A DNA stretch of 64,000 bases from Chryseobacterium soldanellicola. GTDB taxonomy: Bacteria > Bacteroidota > Bacteroidia > Flavobacteriales > Weeksellaceae. The notes under the pieces were generated by a model. It saw only the letters and a list, made by a program, of their open reading frames with translations. It made no database searches and was not told where the DNA came from. The stretch covers positions 372,001 through 436,000 of the forward strand of contig NZ_FNKL01000003.1 of assembly GCF_900100115.1 (NCBI RefSeq). Direction: 5' to 3'. The translations under genes and the position numbers were made by a program. Below are positions 16,244 through 24,960 of this stretch, piece by piece; position 1 is the first letter of the stretch; every line of letters begins with the position of its first letter.

Positions 16244-18103
16244 ATGAAAATCCATATTTCAGTTCTATTTATTCTCTTTTTCATTTTTGGAAATTCACAG
16301 ATTATTCAGCCGACGGATACTTTTGTAAAAGATAATTTCACAAAGAAAGAAGTTTACATTCCGATGCGCGACGGTACAAAGCTTTTTACGGCAGTTTACA
16401 TTCCGAACGATATTTCAAATAAAAACAAATATCCTTTTTTAATGCAGAGAACCTGCTACAGCATTGCGCCTTACGGTGAAAATGAATATAAAACGAAGAT
16501 TGGGCCGAACTCTTATTTAATGAAAGACAAATACATTTTTGTCTATCAGGACGTTCGCGGAAGATATATGAGCGAAGGAACTTTCACCAATATGACCCCT
16601 CAGGTTAACCATAAAACGAAAAAAGATGTCGACGAAAGTACAGATACTTACGACACCATCGATTGGTTGATTAAAAATATTAAAGATAACAACGGAAAAG
16701 TCGGCCAGTTCGGAACTTCGTACCCCGGATTTTATACTGCTGTAGGGATTTTGGCAGATCATCCGGCTTTGGTGGCATCTTCTCCACAGGCTCCGATTTC
16801 AGATTTCTGGAATGACGATTTCCTTCACAACGGAAGATTTATGTTGGCATATTTCAGAACTTTCCCGGTTTTCGGAGTTCAGAAAACAAAGGCCGAAAAC
16901 AGCGCGTGGTATTCTGATTCAATGATAAAAACCACCTCGGAAGACGGCTTGAAATTTTACAGAGACATGGGAACTTTGAAAGATGGATATGAAAAATATT
17001 ATAAGGATAACTTCTTTATGACGGAAATTATGAACCACACCAATTACGATGATTTCTGGCAAAAAAGAAGCCTTCTGCCTCATCTTAAAAACGTAAATCA
17101 TGCGGTGATGACCGTTGGAGGCTGGTTCGATGCAGAAGACCTTTCAGGACCTTTAAATATCTATAAAACGATCGAAAAAACAAGCCCGAAAGCCAAAAAC
17201 ACCATCGTAATGGGACCATTTTCTCATGGAGGCTGGGGACGCGAAGAAGGGAAGCATTTCCACAACCAAATTTACTTTGGAGACAGCATCGCAACGTATT
17301 ATCAGAAAAATATTGAAACGAAATTTTTTAATCATTATTTAAAAGGAAATACAAAACTGGATGCCGGACTTCCGGAAGCTTTAATGTATGACACCGGTGC
17401 AAAACAATGGAAAGAATTTACGACTTATCCTCCGAAAAAAGGGCAAAAAGTAAATTTTTATTTATCAAAAGGAACATTGAGTAAAACTGCAGGACAAGGC
17501 TCTTCCGAGTATTACAGTGATCCGAATAATCCGGTTTTGAGTTCAGATAATCTGAAAGATTTTAATGGTTTCACCCCAAGAAATTATATGTCCGAAGATC
17601 AAAGATTTGCAGAAGGAAGACCTGATGTGTTGACTTTCACAACAGATGTTTTAACAGATGACATGACTTTTGCAGGAGAAATTATGGCTAAATTAAATAT
17701 CGCTTCCACTTCAACGGACGCAGATTTTGCCGTGAAACTGATTGATGTTTATCCCGAAGATTTTAAACCTGTTGAGAAAAAAGACGGTGTGATTTATGGG
17801 AACTATCATCAAATGGTAAGAAGTGAAATTATGCCTGCAAGATTCAGAAATTCGAGAGAAAAAGCGGAAGCTTTGGTTCCGAATCAGAAAACGGCGGTAA
17901 ATTTCAGATTGCAGGATGTTGTTCATACTTTTAAGAAAGGACATAAAATACAGATACAAATCAGTTCAACTTGGTTCCCGTTGTTCGCAATCAATCCACA
18001 GAAATTTATGGATAATCCGAATTTTGCAACGAAGGAAGATTACACAAAAGCATTTATCAAGATTTTTGATGACAGTGCGATTGAAGTTGAAGTTTTAAAA
18101 TAA
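16244..18103 (+). CDS. Secreted CocE/NonD family alpha/beta hydrolase
   Basis: A 619-residue serine hydrolase with a signal peptide (about 1-18, ending GNSQ). The nucleophile motif GTSYPG places the catalytic serine at S159. The acid is expected in GGWFDAEDLSG and the histidine in GPFSHGGWG (about 325). A cap domain is inserted, and a C-terminal jelly-roll domain (about 400-619) is typical of X-Pro dipeptidyl-peptidase, cocaine esterase and glutaryl-7-ACA acylase relatives. Likely periplasmic; it cleaves acyl or peptide bonds, substrate unknown. It is a single gene with its own terminator. Confidence 0.92.
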   Translation: MKIHISVLFILFFIFGNSQIIQPTDTFVKDNFTKKEVYIPMRDGTKLFTAVYIPNDISNKNKYPFLMQRTCYSIAPYGENEYKTKIGPNSYLMKDKYIFVYQDVRGRYMSEGTFTNMTPQVNHKTKKDVDESTDTYDTIDWLIKNIKDNNGKVGQFGTSYPGFYTAVGILADHPALVASSPQAPISDFWNDDFLHNGRFMLAYFRTFPVFGVQKTKAENSAWYSDSMIKTTSEDGLKFYRDMGTLKDGYEKYYKDNFFMTEIMNHTNYDDFWQKRSLLPHLKNVNHAVMTVGGWFDAEDLSGPLNIYKTIEKTSPKAKNTIVMGPFSHGGWGREEGKHFHNQIYFGDSIATYYQKNIETKFFNHYLKGNTKLDAGLPEALMYDTGAKQWKEFTTYPPKKGQKVNFYLSKGTLSKTAGQGSSEYYSDPNNPVLSSDNLKDFNGFTPRNYMSEDQRFAEGRPDVLTFTTDVLTDDMTFAGEIMAKLNIASTSTDADFAVKLIDVYPEDFKPVEKKDGVIYGNYHQMVRSEIMPARFRNSREKAEALVPNQKTAVNFRLQDVVHTFKKGHKIQIQISSTWFPLFAINPQKFMDNPNFATKEDYTKAFIKIFDDSAIEVEVLK

Positions 18104-18106
18104 ATT

Positions 18107-18140
18107 AAAAAGCTGTTCGGATTTGAGCAGCTTTTTATTT
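18107..18140 (+). terminator. Terminator of the CocE-like gene
   Basis: AAAAAGCTG / CAGCTTTTT stem followed by a T-rich tract, directly after the stop. Confidence 0.75.
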
Positions 18141-18160
18141 TTTAAAAGAATAAAACATAC

Positions 18161-18234
18161 AGTTTGTCATCCTGAAAGGATCTATACAAGAGTCTTTTCA
18201 TTGCATCATCGAGATCCTTTCAGGATGACAAACT
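18161..18234. repeat. Inverted repeat GTCATCCTGAAAGGATCT, copy 2
   Basis: AGTTTGTCATCCTGAAAGGATCT and AGATCCTTTCAGGATGACAAACT are inverted around about 28 bases. The arms match 3471-3552 almost base for base while the centre does not. Confidence 0.8.
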
Positions 18235-18266
18235 GAGTGGTTAAATCTTTGCATTTAATTACAATA

Positions 18267-18878
18267 TTACTCCTCAATCGTTCTGAAAGTCAGATTTACT
18301 CTCGGAGTTTTCACTTTTGTCGTTGGCGGAAGCCGGTGCATCCAATGGTCTTGCGTTGTACCTTTCATCACCAGTAAACTTCCGTTTTCTAAGAATATTT
18401 CTACTTTTTCTTTGGTTGTTTTATGCTTAAATAAAAATTTTCTTTCCGCTCCGAAAGTCAGTGAAGCAATGGCGCCGTGTTTTTTCAGATCTTTTTCTGC
18501 ATCACTGTGATAGGCCATTCCTTCGCTTCCGTCATGGTATAAATTCAATAAACAGGAATTGTACGTTTCTCCCGTAACTTCTTCACATTTTTGTTTTAAT
18601 TCTAATAGTTCGGGAGTCCATATTTTTGCATATTTTGTTCGGTTTGAATAGGTGTATTCAAATGCTTTTTCTCCAAACCAGGCAACTTTTCTTTTCGTTA
18701 AAATCAATTTTCCAAAAATCACGGCTTCATCATTTTCCCAAGGAATTTGATTGAATAAATAATCATAATAAAAATCGGATTTTTCTTTGGAAAAAACTTT
18801 TCCGTAGTAATGAACGGTTCCGTCGTTGGGAAGTAAATTTAAAGGAAAATCTGATATATCTTCGAATAGGCTCATCAT
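18267..18878 (-). CDS. alkB: AlkB-like 2-oxoglutarate-dependent DNA/RNA dealkylase
   Basis: A 203-residue oxygenase that oxidatively removes methyl groups from N1-methyladenine and N3-methylcytosine. The catalytic set is complete: YHSDAE (H124, D126) and HRLPPT (H181), with R193 and R199 in TPRVNLTFR for 2-oxoglutarate and substrate. It resembles the ALKBH2/3-like short AlkB class common in Bacteroidota. It lies downstream of the AraC-methyltransferase fusion on the same strand, with a two-hairpin repeat between them, so the two alkylation-repair functions are neighbours and perhaps co-regulated. Confidence 0.92.
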   Translation of the reverse strand: MMSLFEDISDFPLNLLPNDGTVHYYGKVFSKEKSDFYYDYLFNQIPWENDEAVIFGKLILTKRKVAWFGEKAFEYTYSNRTKYAKIWTPELLELKQKCEEVTGETYNSCLLNLYHDGSEGMAYHSDAEKDLKKHGAIASLTFGAERKFLFKHKTTKEKVEIFLENGSLLVMKGTTQDHWMHRLPPTTKVKTPRVNLTFRTIEE

Positions 18879-18927
18879 TTCTTTCAGTTAAAATTTATGT
18901 TTAGTGTTTAAAGTTTTCAGTTAAAAT

Positions 18928-19043
18928 AAGTTTTGGCTAAAGCCAATTGATTAGACGATTTTTGTAAAACGGACTAAAGTCCGTTCCTATTGATAAAAGA
19001 TTCGTGTTAATTCGTGAAAATATTTGTGTCAATTCGTGTTTAA
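18928..19043 (+). repeat. Two-hairpin repeat (GGCTAAAGCC family), copy A
   Basis: Hairpin 1 is TTGGCTAAAGCCAA followed by TTGATT. Hairpin 2 is AACGGACTAAAGTCCGTT followed by CCTATTGAT. A tail with repeated ATTCGTG / ATTTGTG motifs runs to about 19043. Other copies have AACGGGCTAAAGCCCGTT, so both arms changed together here. The tail overlaps the 3' end of the ada-like gene and supplies its stop codon. Confidence 0.8.
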
Positions 19044-19889
19044 AGAATCAGAATAAACTCTCGAGCTTTCCCAGCCAACAATCAACTGCTTTCTTTCACT
19101 TCCCCATCGGTAACCACCAAGATTTCCGGAAGACTGAATCACACGGTGACAGGGAATTAAAAATGCAACAGGATTGCTTCCAATTGCTGTTCCGACCGCT
19201 CTTGAAGCATTTGGATTGCCAATTTTTCCGGCTAAATTACCATATGTTGACAATTTTCCCATCGGAATGGTGAGAAGACTTTCCCAGACTTTTAACTGAA
19301 AATCTGTGCCTTTTAAATGTAACTTAATGGTGTTAAGTTTCGTCCAGTCTTTATTGAAAATAGATAAGGCATTTTTCTGAAATTCGTCCTGTTTTTCAAA
19401 AAAAGAAGCATTGGGAAATTTAAAAATTAAATCTCCCAATGCTTTATCTGTATCATTTTCAAAAGCCATATAACAGATTCCTTTTTCTGTGGAAGCTGTA
19501 ATTACGTTTCCAAAAGGACTTTCGGAAAAACTGTAATTGATGTTGAGGCTTTTTCCGCCGTTTTTATATTCGGCAGGCGTCATTCCTTCAATATTTACAA
19601 ACAAATCGTGCAATCTGCTTGTGCTGGAAAGACCTGTTTCATAGGCTGTATCAAATAAGCTCGCTTTTTCTTCCTTTAATAAATTTTTAGCATGTTCCAG
19701 ACTGATGAACTGTAAAAACTTTTTAGGACTTGTCCCTGCCCAATCCGTAAATATTTTCTGGAAATGAGCCGGACTCAGGTTAATCTTTTCTGCCACTTCA
19801 TCCAAACTCGGCTGAAGCTTAAAATTACTTTGAATATACGCTATCGCTTTCGCAATCCGGTTATAATCTATTTGATTTTGTGTGGACAT
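19029..19889 (-). CDS. AraC-type regulator fused to methylated-DNA-protein cysteine methyltransferase (Ada-like, no N-Ada domain)
   Basis: A 286-residue fusion: AraC helix-turn-helix domain (about 1-110) followed by an O6-alkylguanine-DNA alkyltransferase (about 120-270). The acceptor cysteine is in IPCHRVI (C247), with the arginine finger in GNPNASRAVG. The N-terminal zinc phosphotriester-accepting domain of E. coli Ada is absent. The ATG at 19889 (MSTQNQ) is preferred over an upstream TTG at 19919. It likely repairs O6-methylguanine and activates a response including alkB. It lies 68 bases after the agmatinase stop. The last residues (SLNTN) and stop come from a repeat element. Confidence 0.9.
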   Translation of the reverse strand: MSTQNQIDYNRIAKAIAYIQSNFKLQPSLDEVAEKINLSPAHFQKIFTDWAGTSPKKFLQFISLEHAKNLLKEEKASLFDTAYETGLSSTSRLHDLFVNIEGMTPAEYKNGGKSLNINYSFSESPFGNVITASTEKGICYMAFENDTDKALGDLIFKFPNASFFEKQDEFQKNALSIFNKDWTKLNTIKLHLKGTDFQLKVWESLLTIPMGKLSTYGNLAGKIGNPNASRAVGTAIGSNPVAFLIPCHRVIQSSGNLGGYRWGSERKQLIVGWESSRVYSDSLNTN

Positions 19890-19957
19890 ATCATTTTGTT
19901 TTACCTCACAAATTTCCAAAGAATTTTCGGTAGAAAAAATCTGATTCTTGCGAAGTT

Positions 19958-20812
19958 TTAGTCTTGATTAATATGATAATAAGCAAGCATTTTGTAATAT
20001 AGCTTAGCTGCCAAGAATGCACTTGGTTTTGCCATCGGAGAATCCATTAATTCTACAATATCAAACGCTACAACGTTACATTTTTCAAATACTTTTCTTA
20101 ATAACTCTAATGTAGGGTACCATTGTAAACCGCCTGGCTCGGGAGTTCCTGTTGACGGAGCGATGGAAGGGTCAAAAGCATCCAAATCGATGGTAATATA
20201 AACGTTTCCTGAAACTTTTTCCAACACATCATTTACCCAGTTTTCATTATTGGCAATTTCGTGAGCGAAAAACACTCTTCCTTCCGGTAAATATTCGGCT
20301 TCTTCAATGTCCATGGAACGGATTCCCACTTGTACTAAATTATGCTTCTGATTTGCTTCAAAAACCGCACAAGCGTGATTAGAAGTAGAACCGTGGAATT
20401 CGGGACGCAAATCTGTGTGAGCATCTAGTTGAAGAACCGTCAAATTCTCATATTTCTCACCCACCGCACGAATCGAACCGATAGAAACAGAGTGTTCTCC
20501 CCCGAAAAGGGTGAATAATTTCCCGTCGTTATTCAAAAGCTCTTTCGTTTTTTGATAAACAGCTTCCGTCATTGCTTCAGGTGAAGATTTTTCTGTAATT
20601 TCTCCAGCTAAATAAACACCTTCCAGATAAGGCTCAGTTCCTGTTTCGATGTCGTAAAGCTCCATATTTTCAGAAGCATCAAGAAACAATTCAGGACCTT
20701 TATCAGCTCCTTTTCCCCAGGTGGAAGTTCCGTCGTAAGGAACGGTTACCAATACTACTTTTGAGTTTTCTAACGATGCATTTTCTTCAGGAATTCCTGC
20801 GTATGTTTTCAT
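19958..20812 (-). CDS. speB: Agmatinase
   Basis: A 284-residue ureohydrolase that converts agmatine to putrescine and urea. The binuclear manganese ligands are visible: GGEHS (H107), DAHTD (130-134) and DLDAFDP (D209, D211), followed by the family's GTPEPGG. The plus-strand sequence CAAAGATA at 20863-20870 gives a TATCTTTG -7 box on the minus strand about 50 bases before the start. Arginine decarboxylase is encoded at 21763-23154, so the two-step arginine-to-putrescine route is present locally. The alkylation-repair regulator follows on the same strand. Confidence 0.94.
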   Translation of the reverse strand: MKTYAGIPEENASLENSKVVLVTVPYDGTSTWGKGADKGPELFLDASENMELYDIETGTEPYLEGVYLAGEITEKSSPEAMTEAVYQKTKELLNNDGKLFTLFGGEHSVSIGSIRAVGEKYENLTVLQLDAHTDLRPEFHGSTSNHACAVFEANQKHNLVQVGIRSMDIEEAEYLPEGRVFFAHEIANNENWVNDVLEKVSGNVYITIDLDAFDPSIAPSTGTPEPGGLQWYPTLELLRKVFEKCNVVAFDIVELMDSPMAKPSAFLAAKLYYKMLAYYHINQD

Positions 20813-20951
20813 ATATAATGATTAATTAAAAAATTAAATGACTGAAAAATTAAAAGATTTTACAAAGATACAAAATAGTACTTGAGTTTATAAATGATGA
20901 GTTTTGAGTTATAAGTTTTTTTAAATCTTTTACTGTTTAAATTTTAAAAGT

Positions 20952-20959
20952 TATTTTTG
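20952..20959 (+). promoter_or_regulatory. Candidate -7 box of the HAD gene
   Basis: TATTTTTG, 16 bases before the ATG at 20976. No TTG at the usual -33 distance. Confidence 0.4.
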
Positions 20960-20975
20960 TAAAAAATTTCAAAAT

Positions 20976-21635
20976 ATGCCTTTAAAAGCCGTTCTTTTCG
21001 ATATGGATGGAGTGATCGTAGATACAGAACCATTGCACAGAAAAGCTTATTTCAAAACATTCAACGAACTGGAAATTGAGGTTTCCGAAGGTCTATATAC
21101 TTCTTTCACGGGAGCTTCTACCAAAAGGGTTTGCGAGACTTTAATTAATACATTTAATTTAAATCAAACTCACGAAGATATTGCAACCATCAAAAGAGCT
21201 CATTTTAAGGATTATTTTTACAATGATGATGAATTTGATTTAATTCCGGGAGTAAAAGAATTGATTGAGCATTATCATGAAAACGGAATCACATTAATCC
21301 TTGCCTCTTCTGCAACGATGACGACCATTAATATGGTTTTTGAAAAGTTCGGTTTGGAGAAATATTTCAGCGGAAAAATTAGCGGTGCCGATCTTAAAGA
21401 GTCAAAACCTCACCCTGAAGTTTTTCTTCTGGCAGCTGAAATGGCCAAACAGCCTGTCGAAAACTGCATGGTTATTGAAGATTCTACAAACGGGATTTTA
21501 GCAGCCCACAGAGCGAATATTTTCTGTGCGGCCTATAGAAGTCCAAACTCCAAAGATCAGGATTATACGTTGGCTGATACTGTAGTTTCAGACTATATAG
21601 AACTTGAATTAGACAAGGTTTCAAAGTATTTTTAA
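20976..21635 (+). CDS. HAD-superfamily phosphatase (beta-phosphoglucomutase-like)
   Basis: A 219-residue HAD hydrolase with the subclass I cap. Motif 1 is FDMDGVIVDTEP (nucleophile D9, acid D11), motif 2 is LASSATM, motif 3 lysine is in ESKPHPEVF and motif 4 is VIEDSTNGI. These match phosphatases of small sugar phosphates and beta-phosphoglucomutases; the substrate is unknown. It is a single gene with a terminator and lies between agmatinase and arginine decarboxylase on the opposite strand. Confidence 0.9.
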   Translation: MPLKAVLFDMDGVIVDTEPLHRKAYFKTFNELEIEVSEGLYTSFTGASTKRVCETLINTFNLNQTHEDIATIKRAHFKDYFYNDDEFDLIPGVKELIEHYHENGITLILASSATMTTINMVFEKFGLEKYFSGKISGADLKESKPHPEVFLLAAEMAKQPVENCMVIEDSTNGILAAHRANIFCAAYRSPNSKDQDYTLADTVVSDYIELELDKVSKYF

Positions 21636-21640
21636 ATAAA

Positions 21641-21665
21641 AAAGCTCTCAAATTCGAGAGCTTTT
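21641..21665 (+). terminator. Terminator of the HAD gene
   Basis: AAAGCTCTC / GAGAGCTTT stem around AAATTC, starting six bases after the stop codon. Confidence 0.75.
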
Positions 21666-21667
21666 AT

Positions 21668-21733
21668 AAGTTTTGGCTAAAGCCAATTGATTGTTTTTTA
21701 TTTATAAACGGGCTAAAGCCCGTTCCTATTGAT
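21668..21733 (+). repeat. Two-hairpin repeat, copy B
   Basis: AGTTTTGGCTAAAGCCAATTG and AACGGGCTAAAGCCCGTTCC, then TATTGATGA. The sequence then runs straight into a fragment of another repeat (TTCCTCGCAATGGCG), which suggests one element inserted beside another. Confidence 0.8.
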
Positions 21734-21762
21734 GAGACTGTTCCTCGCAATGGCGGATTTTA

Positions 21763-23154
21763 TTAATATCCTAAAAGTTTCAAAACATCTTCCGGTTCCT
21801 GCTTCTCACGGAAAATTTCGTATTGAAGCTCTCCATTTTCATCTTTCTGAATCAAAATATGTCTCGGCTGAGGCATCAAACAGTGATGAACACCACCATA
21901 ACCACCAATGGTTTCTTGATAAGCTCCTGTATGGAAAAAACCAATATACAAAGGCTTTGTATCACTGAAAACAGGCAAGTAAATTGCGTTTGTATGCTGT
22001 TCAGAATTATAATAATCGTCTGAATCACAAGTTAATCCACCTAAGAAAACTCTTTCGTAGGTATCTTCCCAACGGTTCAGCGGAAGCATGATAAAGTGTC
22101 TTGAAATCGCCCAGGTGTCAGGAAGCGTTGTCATAAAAGATGAATCGATCATATTCCATTTTTCTCTGTCGTTCTGGCGTTTTTGAGAAATAATTTTATA
22201 GATGTTCGCACCACTTTCTCCAACGGTAAAGCTTCCGAATTCAGTATAAATATTTGGCTCTTCTACTCCTTCTTCCTCACAGAATTTCTTGATCTGAGAA
22301 ACGATTTCTTCAACCATATATTGATAATCGTAATCAAACTGCAACGAAGTTTTGATAGGGAAACCTCCACCAATATTCAGAGAATTCACTTCCGGAGCAA
22401 TTTTCTTCAAACGTGCGTAAACACGAAGACATTTATACAATTCGTTCCAATAATATGCTGTGTCTTTAATCCCAGTATTAATGAAGAAATGGAGCATTTT
22501 CAATCTTGCATTCGGGTGTTCGGCAATTTTTTGGCTGTAATAAGGAATAATATCTTTATACCCGATTCCTAATCTTGAGGTATAAAATTCGAATTTCGGC
22601 TCTTCCTCAGAAGCGATTCTGATTCCGATGTCGAAAGTGCTGTCGATGCTTTCTGTAAGCTTATCCAGCTCACGGTAATTATCTAAAATCGGCGTAATAT
22701 TTTCAAAACCATTGTTGATCATATCCGAAATTTTCGCCAGATAATCATCCGTTTTGAAACCGTTACAAATCACTTCGATATCTTTTGTTACTTTCCCTTC
22801 TTTGTAAAGAGATTTTACGATATCCATGTCATATGCAGAAGAAGTTTCTATAGAAATATCATTCTTTAGCGCTTCTTCAATGACAAATTTAAAATGACTG
22901 GATTTTGTACAGTAGCAATATCTGTAGTTTTTTTTATATTCGGTTTTCTCAAAGGCTTCTTTAAACCAGCTTTTCGCTTTCTGAATATTTTGAGAAATCT
23001 TCGGGAGGTAACTTACCTTTAAGGGAGTTCCAAACTTTTCAACAACTTCCATCAAAGGAATATCGTGAAACAACAAATTGTTCTCAGAAACATTAAATTC
23101 TTCGGTAGGAAAATATAATGTCTGATCAATAAGTTCCGAGTATTTTATTTTCAT
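21763..23154 (-). CDS. speA: Arginine decarboxylase, short PLP type
   Basis: A 463-residue fold-III PLP decarboxylase that makes agmatine from arginine. The PLP lysine is expected in YCTKSSHF (K84). Also visible are the glycine-rich NIGGGFP, EFGSFTVGES and the substrate-binding CDSDD. It is shorter than the roughly 650-residue E. coli SpeA because the C-terminal region is reduced, as in other Bacteroidota. Assignment over a carboxynorspermidine or diaminopimelate decarboxylase rests on overall resemblance and on the nearby agmatinase gene. Confidence 0.87.
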   Translation of the reverse strand: MKIKYSELIDQTLYFPTEEFNVSENNLLFHDIPLMEVVEKFGTPLKVSYLPKISQNIQKAKSWFKEAFEKTEYKKNYRYCYCTKSSHFKFVIEEALKNDISIETSSAYDMDIVKSLYKEGKVTKDIEVICNGFKTDDYLAKISDMINNGFENITPILDNYRELDKLTESIDSTFDIGIRIASEEEPKFEFYTSRLGIGYKDIIPYYSQKIAEHPNARLKMLHFFINTGIKDTAYYWNELYKCLRVYARLKKIAPEVNSLNIGGGFPIKTSLQFDYDYQYMVEEIVSQIKKFCEEEGVEEPNIYTEFGSFTVGESGANIYKIISQKRQNDREKWNMIDSSFMTTLPDTWAISRHFIMLPLNRWEDTYERVFLGGLTCDSDDYYNSEQHTNAIYLPVFSDTKPLYIGFFHTGAYQETIGGYGGVHHCLMPQPRHILIQKDENGELQYEIFREKQEPEDVLKLLGY

Positions 23155-23264
23155 TTTTTGACAAGTGAATTAAGAATGCAAAATTGCTAAAAAAGTTTGA
23201 TTTTCGGGTGTTAAAATTATTATAAATTTCTATGATCGTTACAGTAAAAAATTCGGCCCAATTA

Positions 23265-24140
23265 TCAATATGTAAACTTGCGGATATATTCTTCCCGTTT
23301 ATCATTAGAAATACCTAACACCTGTTGAATATAAACATCTGTTGAGCCATATTTCTTATTAATCTCATCAAAAGCAGCATCCAAATAATCGCTTTCAATC
23401 CAGCTTAATTTTTCTAAAACTTTCAGATCCATTTTTGGATAAATGAAATGTAAATTATTCGCAAGGTTCAGTCTTTTTTCAACCAAATCTTTTCTGAAAT
23501 TATTTGATAAAAGATAATCGTTGTAAATGGTGTCTTTATCAAATTTTAAAATTGTTAAAATCACCGCTGTAATAATGCCCGTGCGGTCTTTTCCGGCAGT
23601 GCAGTGATACAAAACAGGCTGATCGGATCCTAAAATTTCTGTAATGATTTTTTTGATCGCTTCAGGATTTTCTGTGACATATTCCCGATAAAAATCAAGC
23701 ATTCTTTTGTCTGCATCTGAAGCATTTACTTTTCCTTTTAAGACTAATTTTTTCGCTTGTGAAAGCTGATCACCCTGATCTTCAAAAGCGGAATATTTTT
23801 TATAACTTATATTTCCGGGAAGATTGTCCGGCTTATCGCCAATTTCTTTTGCATTTCTGAGATCGATAACTTCCTTAATTCCTAATTTATCAAGCTTTTT
23901 AAACGAATTATTTTTAAGCTTATAAAGATTTCCGCTTCGGTAAAATTTCCCTTCTTTTAATATTTTTCCTTCAGAATTTTTAATATTTCCTAAAGTCCGG
24001 AAGTTATTTACTTTTTTAATTTTAATAGAATTTTCTGTTTCACTTTTCCCATATTCAGGTGTGGAAAATTGCTGTACTTTACAGGAAAAAATACAGGATA
24101 ATGAGATGAAAAGGAATGATATTTTAATTAAGTTTTTCAT
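23265..24140 (-). CDS. Tyrosine-protein phosphatase-like lipoprotein
   Basis: A 291-residue protein with a lipoprotein signal; the lipobox cysteine is probably C20 (IFSC). The P-loop HCTAGKDRTG (C180, R186) fits the bacterial Y-phosphatase 3 family, related to Mycobacterium PtpB and to PTEN-like lipid phosphatases. R-T-L-G-N and DLRNAKEIG upstream match the family pattern. It probably acts in the periplasm or on the cell surface on phosphotyrosine or phosphoinositide-like substrates; the substrate is unknown. Single gene. Confidence 0.9.
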   Translation of the reverse strand: MKNLIKISFLFISLSCIFSCKVQQFSTPEYGKSETENSIKIKKVNNFRTLGNIKNSEGKILKEGKFYRSGNLYKLKNNSFKKLDKLGIKEVIDLRNAKEIGDKPDNLPGNISYKKYSAFEDQGDQLSQAKKLVLKGKVNASDADKRMLDFYREYVTENPEAIKKIITEILGSDQPVLYHCTAGKDRTGIITAVILTILKFDKDTIYNDYLLSNNFRKDLVEKRLNLANNLHFIYPKMDLKVLEKLSWIESDYLDAAFDEINKKYGSTDVYIQQVLGISNDKREEYIRKFTY

Positions 24141-24206
24141 TTTTTATTTCCCACAGATTGCACGAATTTGCACAGATGATTATGTTTATTTTAAAATATT
24201 AAATTT

Positions 24207-24320
24207 AAGTTTGGCTAAAGCCAATGGCATTTATTTATTGTTTAAACGGGCTAAAGCCCGTTCCTATTGATGAAAATTATTGTGTTTATTTGTGAAAAAC
24301 ATTTGTGCAATTAGTATTTA
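24207..24320 (+). repeat. Two-hairpin repeat, copy C
   Basis: AGTTTGGCTAAAGCCAATGG, then AAACGGGCTAAAGCCCGTTC, CTATTGATGA and a tail with TTTGTG motifs. It fills most of the space between the phosphatase gene and the thiamine diphosphokinase stop. Confidence 0.8.
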
Positions 24321-24330
24321 ACCCAAAAAA

Positions 24331-24960
24331 CTACAGATAATTTCTCCCAATAAAAATCAGCAAATCGCCTTTTTCATATTCAATACAAATCTCATCTTCA
24401 ACGGCAAAATTTCTGGTTCCGATTCTTGAAGTTATGCTTAAATTTCCATTCGTTAAACACCAATTTAAGCCTTTTGTCGTAATATTTTCAACTGTAGGAA
24501 ACGGATACAATGAAACCATTTTATCTTTTACACCTTTTACCGTAAAATTTTTCGGAACAAAATAATATTCTGAAAATGCGTCGTAAAACTTAATATTTAA
24601 TTGATTTTTAAAACCAAATGCAACGGTAAGATTTCCTAAAAAATGGTCCTGTTCACCTCCACTTCCTCCTAAAACATCAACATTTTTGAATTTTTTTTCT
24701 GCAATAATTTCTAACGCCTTATGAAAATCCGTTTTATCCTGATCCGGAGTATAAATGAATTTTTCATCATAGACATTTTCATCTGCACCGGAATGCGAAT
24801 CAAAATCGCCGGAAATAAAATCAAGCTTATCTAAAGGAAAATTAAGTCTTTTCAAATAATGAAAAGCCCCGTCTGTACAGGCAATTAGCCCATAATTTTC
24901 TAAATCGGGGAAAGATTCCGGGGCATCACCGTTAATGAAAAGTAGTGCTTTATCTTTCAT
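24331..24960 (-). CDS. Thiamine diphosphokinase
   Basis: A 209-residue enzyme that pyrophosphorylates thiamine to the cofactor thiamine diphosphate. Motifs: FINGDAPESFP at the N-terminus, ISGDFDSHSG (metal and pyrophosphate binding), PDQDKTDFHKAL and GGSGGEQDHFLGNL. The ATG at 24960 (MKDKALLF) is preferred over a start 20 codons earlier, because the longer form adds unrelated residues and overlaps the preceding gene further. It overlaps the cobalamin adenosyltransferase stop by 11 bases, so it is the last gene of that operon. Confidence 0.92.
   Translation of the reverse strand: MKDKALLFINGDAPESFPDLENYGLIACTDGAFHYLKRLNFPLDKLDFISGDFDSHSGADENVYDEKFIYTPDQDKTDFHKALEIIAEKKFKNVDVLGGSGGEQDHFLGNLTVAFGFKNQLNIKFYDAFSEYYFVPKNFTVKGVKDKMVSLYPFPTVENITTKGLNWCLTNGNLSITSRIGTRNFAVEDEICIEYEKGDLLIFIGRNYL

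Noticed and set aside
21729..21968. 79-codon plus-strand frame after copy B of the two-hairpin repeat
   Set aside because: Begins in the repeat and continues antisense to arginine decarboxylase.
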